Assembly (NCBI GenBank): GCA_018350325.1
Contig: JAEVLN010000007.1
Location: 3,639,804 to 3,703,803 of the forward strand
Length of the DNA: 64,000 bases
Origin: Globodera rostochiensis
Lineage: Eukaryota; Nematoda; Chromadorea; Rhabditida; Heteroderidae
Direction: 5' to 3'
The notes under the pieces are model-generated. The model worked only from the letters and a program-made list of their open reading frames with translations, made no database searches and was not told the origin of the DNA. Made by a program: the position numbers and the translations under genes. Positions 59,361 through 64,000 of the stretch are shown in pieces (position 1 is the first letter of the stretch; the number at the start of each line of letters is the position of its first letter).

Positions 59361-62125
59361 GCCGTACTGGTCTAGAAAAAGTTACAAATATTAAAAAAAT
59401 CACATTTAAATTAAATGCCAAATTCTTTTTTGCAAAGCAACAAAAATGCTTGGGTAAATTAATTCCTGAAATGCCGTGCCATCAATGGGGGGAAGGAATA
59501 AGCGCTCATTGCTGGGAATGAGTAGGGCTGATGTATGGATAAATTGACCGTGCCAAATCGACATTTGCGCCGCAGGACGAATTCGACATTGCGCCGCAAA
59601 AAAAAATATAAAAAATTAAATAATTGTTTCTTTTTTGCACGTAACGTCGAATTGGGTCAATTTCATATGGACTTAAACGATTAGCTTGATATAAATCTCA
59701 ACAAGCTTATTTAACGCAAAAAAAACCATTTATTTGATTTATTATTTTTTTGCGGCGCAAAAGTCCGGAACGCAAATGTCGAAATTTGCCCTGCGGCGCA
59801 AATGTCAAATTTGCCCTGCGGCGGCGGCGCAAATGTCGAAATTTGCCCTGCGGCGTAAAAAGTCGGCCAATCAAATTGACAACACTGTGGCGTGAATTTG
59901 AATGGAAAAATGAAGCTGTGATGGACCAAAACGGACGAATGATTGATTCATCAGAGACGGGTGGTGCGATGGTATGGTTTCCGCAAACGAATCCGCCAAT
60001 TCTCCCCCCCCCCTCCCCCCCCACCCACCCCATTCTCCGATCATTTCTGCCCAATGTCGGTGATCAAAAAAACGTCGCTGTGTTGTGATTGTGAGATGGA
60101 GGCACTGATATTAGCCAAAACATCGTTTTTTGCATTGGGATTCAAATGTTTTAAATAATAAAAAAATTAATAATAGAACTGAAACAATGTTGTGTATTAA
60201 AACTAGAGCCCGGACTTGAGCTTCGAGCGAGATCTCGAGTCGAGATTCTCGAAAAAATCTCGGGTCTTGAAAAATTCGTGAAGCTCATTTTTAGTCGAGC
60301 GATTCGAGGTCGAGATTCTCGAAAAATCTCGAGCCGGAACAGTCGAGATTCGAGATTTTTGATGAAATCTTTTTTTTTCAAAAGTCTCCAAACCCCACCA
60401 AATTTTGGTAAAGGTAAGAAAGGATCACTAGAAGTATGTCTGCAAAATTTGGTAACAAAATATTACCGTTAACCTGTGTTCCAAGGTTTTGAAAATCTAA
60501 AGAAAATTCAATGGTGGGCATTTGTCTGACCATATCTTGTCTGCCGGCGAGAAAATTGTTTGAATTTTTTTAACATTTTTGTTAAGAAATTGTTCAAAAA
60601 CGCAACTTTTTTGTGTATTTTTATTCACTTTTGAGGTGAGAGAGGGTCGGAGGCGTCGCCGAGAAAATTTTGATTTTTTGACTCATTTTATTAAGAGATT
60701 TCCGGCCAAAATGGAGCATGCCAGGCGGTGCCGACAAGCGCCGCAGGAGAACTTTTACAAAAATTGGCAATCTTTGTTAAGAAAATCACTGTTTTCGTGA
60801 AAAATTTTTGGGCTCGAGATCGAGAATCTCGAGCTTCTTTCGAGCGAGATCTCGAGTCGATATACTCGAAAAAATCTCGGGTCTCGAAAAATCTCGTGAA
60901 GCTCATTTTTAGTCGAGCGAGATCTCGAGTCGAGATTTTTCGAGATCTCGAGACCAGATTCTCGTCTCGACTATTTTAACAAATTTAATTTAAAACAATA
61001 AAAAAGCAACATATAATAATTTAATTTAAACAAAGTTTAGCAAATACGGTCAATTTAAAAAAATAATGAAATTATCAATTTAGATCAGGGGTTTACCTCA
61101 AAATTGTCAGGGATCAGTGTTTTACTCCAAATTGTCGGGGTTTAGGGTTTGCCAAAATTGTCGGGGTTTTATTGTTTTCCGAAAATTGTCGGGGATCAGT
61201 GTTTTACTCCAAAATTTTCGGGGGTTTGGGTCGAAATGCCAAATTTTCTATACATTTTTCTTTATTACTTTTTACTTTTTCTCATTTTTCGTGTCCTCTT
61301 TTTACACGGCATCAAAAAATTTGTTCAATAATCCATTAGCGCATTTGGCCCCTTCTTTCCGAGCAAATTTTGTGCCATCGATTGCGCTCTTGTATATAAT
61401 AAACGCTTTGATGTTTGGAGTTTATTGCTTATTTTATGGCAAAATTGGCAAAAATCATTCGAATTGGATTGCTTATTTTATGGCAAAATTGGCATAAAAT
61501 CATTATAATTGGAGTTTATTGATTATTTTATGGCAAAATTGGCAAAAATCATTTTAATTGGAGTTTAGTGTTTGTTTTAAAATCTTTTTCCTATAATTAG
61601 TTATAGTTAGTTTTATGTAGTTTATCTTTTTTTACAAATTAAAAAAATATATATTATATAAATAGGTAGGTATTAATTTTTACCATTTTATCAAATTTAA
61701 AATGTTTATAAGGTTGCCCAACAAAATCCCTAAAAAATTTTAAGGAAAATTTTTACCAAATTTTCAAAGATTGTTGCACCCAATTTCGGCAATACCAAAA
61801 TTTTTTACTTTGATTTTTTCATTTGTTTTTGCTACTTGCGCTTCTCGAAATCTTTTTATATTTTTTTAGAAAACGTTTTTCTAGCACGTTGAAAAATTGT
61901 TTGCTTTTTTGTACCCAATTTAAATTGAACAAAGTTATTAAAATTTGTTTAATTAAAATTTAATAAACCCAAATTTTATATTAATTTAGGCTTCAATATG
62001 TCAAAAACAGTTAAGAAGATAAAAACAAATAGTTTAAAAAAAGTGTGAGACCTTTTAAAATTCAAATATTTTTTATTTAAAACTTTTATATTTTAGATTA
62101 TCCAAAAAAAACATTTATAATTTTA
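59361..62125. other. Intergenic stretch of foldback words and tandem repeats
   Basis: Holds GCGGCGCAAATGTCG word arrays (59560-59870, sister to 12505-12800), a poly-C run (60005-60024), CTCGAGATCTCGAG word arrays (60200-60400 and 60810-60970) like the element at 24063, a GTCGGGGATCAGTGTTTTAC tandem repeat (61105-61230), and the 61415-61575 repeat. No supported gene. Confidence 0.55.
61415..61575. repeat. Tandem repeat, about 50 bp, three copies
   Basis: Three copies of a unit containing TATTTTATGGCAAAATTGGC and AAAATCATT-AATTGGA. Confidence 0.88.
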
Positions 62126-63766
62126 ATGCATTCAACTAACGACGTTGCGAAATTTGGTTCCTTATCGATGATGTCGTACAACAACATCATCCGTGAATGC
62201 ATGGAACATCAGTGCGAGTCGGCCATCGACATGTTGGACAGCGGCAGCGAGACGGACCAGGACGAGGAGGAGTACAACACGTTCAACAACAATAAGATGG
62301 ACGTCCAGTCAACGGAATTCACAAAAAAATATGTTTCCAACAAAAAGTCGTTGTTACGACACAAAAAGTCCACAATTTCTTTAACAAACCAATCAAAACA
62401 ATGCGCCGTTTGTGGAAAAAGTGGCACATGCTATCATTTTAATGTGCCGAGTTGTGTGGGTAAGGGAAATTATTTTAATTAATTAAAATTCTGAATTTTT
62501 TTGTTTAAATTTAAATGTTTTAAAATAGAAGAATTTTCTTGAAACAATAATTTCATTTTAATTACTTTCAAAAAGACTTTCCCACCCCCATCAGATCACC
62601 TGCGATAAAATATGGCAACCGGCTCCAAAATAGTGGCATTTTTTTATGGCAATTTTACTTAAGGAATTTTCAAAAAAAAAACTCAAAAAAATATATTTAG
62701 AGATGAGGGTGGTGGTCGGCGGTGCCGATAGGCGCCGCCAAGAAAATTTTGAATTTTTGACTCAATTTGTTAATAGATTTTTCAAAATTTACTGTAGGCT
62801 GCAGCTCATTCTTTCGTCGTTGCGTGCTTCAACAGAAAACATATTGTTGCAAGAGGGGCGGTACTTGCTCTATTGACCAAAGTAAATTTTAATTTTATTC
62901 TTTTTTTAGCTGTCCCGGAAACAATTTCTTGACGAAATGTTTTAAAATTTTTAAACAATTGCCGAAATATGTGCTAAAAATTGGAGATGTAGGGGTGTAA
63001 ATTGATCAAAACAAATTTTTTATTCAAAATAATAATCAATAGATTTTGTTTTTGTGGTAAGAATTGCAAATCAAAGGCAATTCAGTGAAAATTTTTCAAA
63101 ATATGGAGGAGAATTTAAATTTGCATTTTTTGGTGCAGATTTTTTGGTCTTGAAAAAATGTACATTTTTAGGAGTGCACTCGTAAATTTGCCGAAAAGTC
63201 CGAGACCTAGACTCTCGGAATTTCGAGATTTTTGATCTCGAAAATCTAGGTCTCGGCCCATCTCCAAATCTCGGTCTCGGATTTTTCAAAATTCCGGTCT
63301 CTACTAATTAAAAATGATTTGAGACTGATTTGGCCGGACCCAATTTTGCTCTTTCCCCTAAGGCGAATCGTGCCGCTCGTGTCGCTTCGACAAGTGCGTG
63401 CTGGTCGGCATGAACGTGCACACCTTCCGTACTGATCTGAATGTTGCGGAGGCATGAACAAAATTTTATTTAAAAAATTGCTCAAAATGAATCTGATTTA
63501 ATTATGAGTATAGACTGCCATGCATTTGGACAAACATCGAGCAAAATTGATACAACGAATTTCCGCAAATGTGGTTAGAAATTACTTAATTATTTATTCA
63601 TTTATATTTTTAATTCCATAAAAAATCATTTTCATTTTTCAGAACACCAAAAACCCGTTGGGCCACAAAAACTCCGAAATTTCTTCAACGAAACACCCAA
63701 AAAAACAATGTGTCGTTTGTAGAAAAACTTCGAAATTTTGTCATTTTGATGTGCCGAGCTGTATGG
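62126..63766 (+). CDS. Nuclear receptor with two DNA-binding domains, 3' part beyond the window
   Basis: Exons 62126-62459, 62798-62881, 63363-63451, 63514-63573 and 63643-63766 join in phase 1, 1, 0, 0, and the last ends in phase 1. Exons 1-3 form a complete C4 DNA-binding domain: CAVCG with HF and SC, then the P-box CSSFFRRC, then CCKRGGTC, then CRSCRFDKC and VGM. After a linker of about 55 residues exon 5 starts a second domain (CVVCRKTS, CHFDVPSC) broken at the same place and phase as exon 1. Intron 3 needs a GC donor (GCATGA) to avoid a stop at 63456-63458. No ligand-binding domain lies between the two fingers. The product is a likely nuclear transcription factor. Alternatively exon 3 ends at the stop and a second gene begins downstream. 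Confidence 0.72.
62593..62660. mobile_element. Fragment of the hAT family end in receptor intron
   Basis: Carries GATCACCTGCGA, ATATGGCAACCGGCTCC and GGCATTTTTTTATGGC in the same order as the complement of the right end of the hAT at 57258-58943. It is truncated at both sides. Confidence 0.65.
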
Positions 63767-63849
63767 GTAAGGAAATTATTTAAAATGTTTTATTGTATGA
63801 TATTATTTGTTTACAGTATCCTTAATGCCCGTTCGTCGCTTTAATTTTG

Positions 63850-64000
63850 GGTTGCTAGGCCCCCGACATTTTTGGGCTTTACCCCCGACACGCCGTCCCC
63901 GAAAATCCCCCGACATTTTTGGGCTTTACCCCCGCCCCCGACACGCCGTCCCCGAAAATCCCCCGACATTTTTTGGCTTTACACCCGCCCCCGACACGCC
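63850..64000. repeat. Tandem repeat running past the window end
   Basis: About 50-60 bp units of CCCCCGACATTTTTGGGCTT followed by ACCCCCG-CACGCCGTCCCC. Similar words occur at 21235-21290. Confidence 0.88.

Overview
The window looks like nuclear DNA of a nematode, probably a tylenchid plant parasite such as a cyst nematode (inference). The support is: AT-rich DNA; many short introns; at least nine predicted introns with GC-AG borders; many predicted secreted cysteine-rich proteins; a nematode-style nuclear receptor zinc finger; and dense small transposon-derived repeats. All gene models were built by hand from reading frame, splice borders and phase. No RNA data or database search was available. 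I saw no rRNA, tRNA, CRISPR array or prokaryotic operon.

Layout. 0.9-2.0 kb (+): a secreted-looking protein with three 60-bp repeats and three helix-turn-helix-like modules. 5.5-6.3 kb (+): a small secreted Cys-rich protein. 7.9-10.5 kb (+): a three-finger (Ly6-like) protein whose second intron holds a 1.4-kb minisatellite. 13.2-15.5 kb (-): a kringle-like protein in pieces. 16-19.3 kb: foldback repeat elements. 20.0-21.1 kb (-): a four-exon secreted protein. 23.4-27.3 kb (+): two tandem homeobox units, the first apparently decaying. 27.3-31.2 kb: mostly repeats. 31.2-59.4 kb: a cluster of three paralogous secreted modular genes (gene 1 on +; genes 3 and 2 on -, tail to tail with gene 1). 57.3-58.9 kb: a hAT element with exact 8-bp target-site duplication, inside an intron of gene 2. 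62.1-63.8 kb (+): a nuclear-receptor gene that appears to encode two DNA-binding domains in a row, cut by the window end.

The most unusual system is the 31-59 kb cluster. Each gene begins with a signal peptide at a shared CGGCATGTGC start context. It then alternates about 50-residue cysteine-module exons (most with CC...CC) with tiny exons of 9 to 54 nt. From the first module onward almost every exon is a multiple of three and sits between phase-0 introns, so any module or micro-exon could be skipped or kept without a frame change. Micro-exons are conserved in order and length between genes 1 and 2 even where sequence differs. This is the architecture of schistosome micro-exon genes, here in what seems to be a nematode and combined with cysteine modules.

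A second theme is a swarm of foldback elements of 0.1-1 kb. Ten of those listed have exact or 7-of-8 8-bp target-site duplications and ends beginning TAG or CAG (hAT-like). Each is filled with iterations of its own short, mostly palindromic word (GGATATCC, CGATATCG, AAATATTT, CTCGAG and so on).
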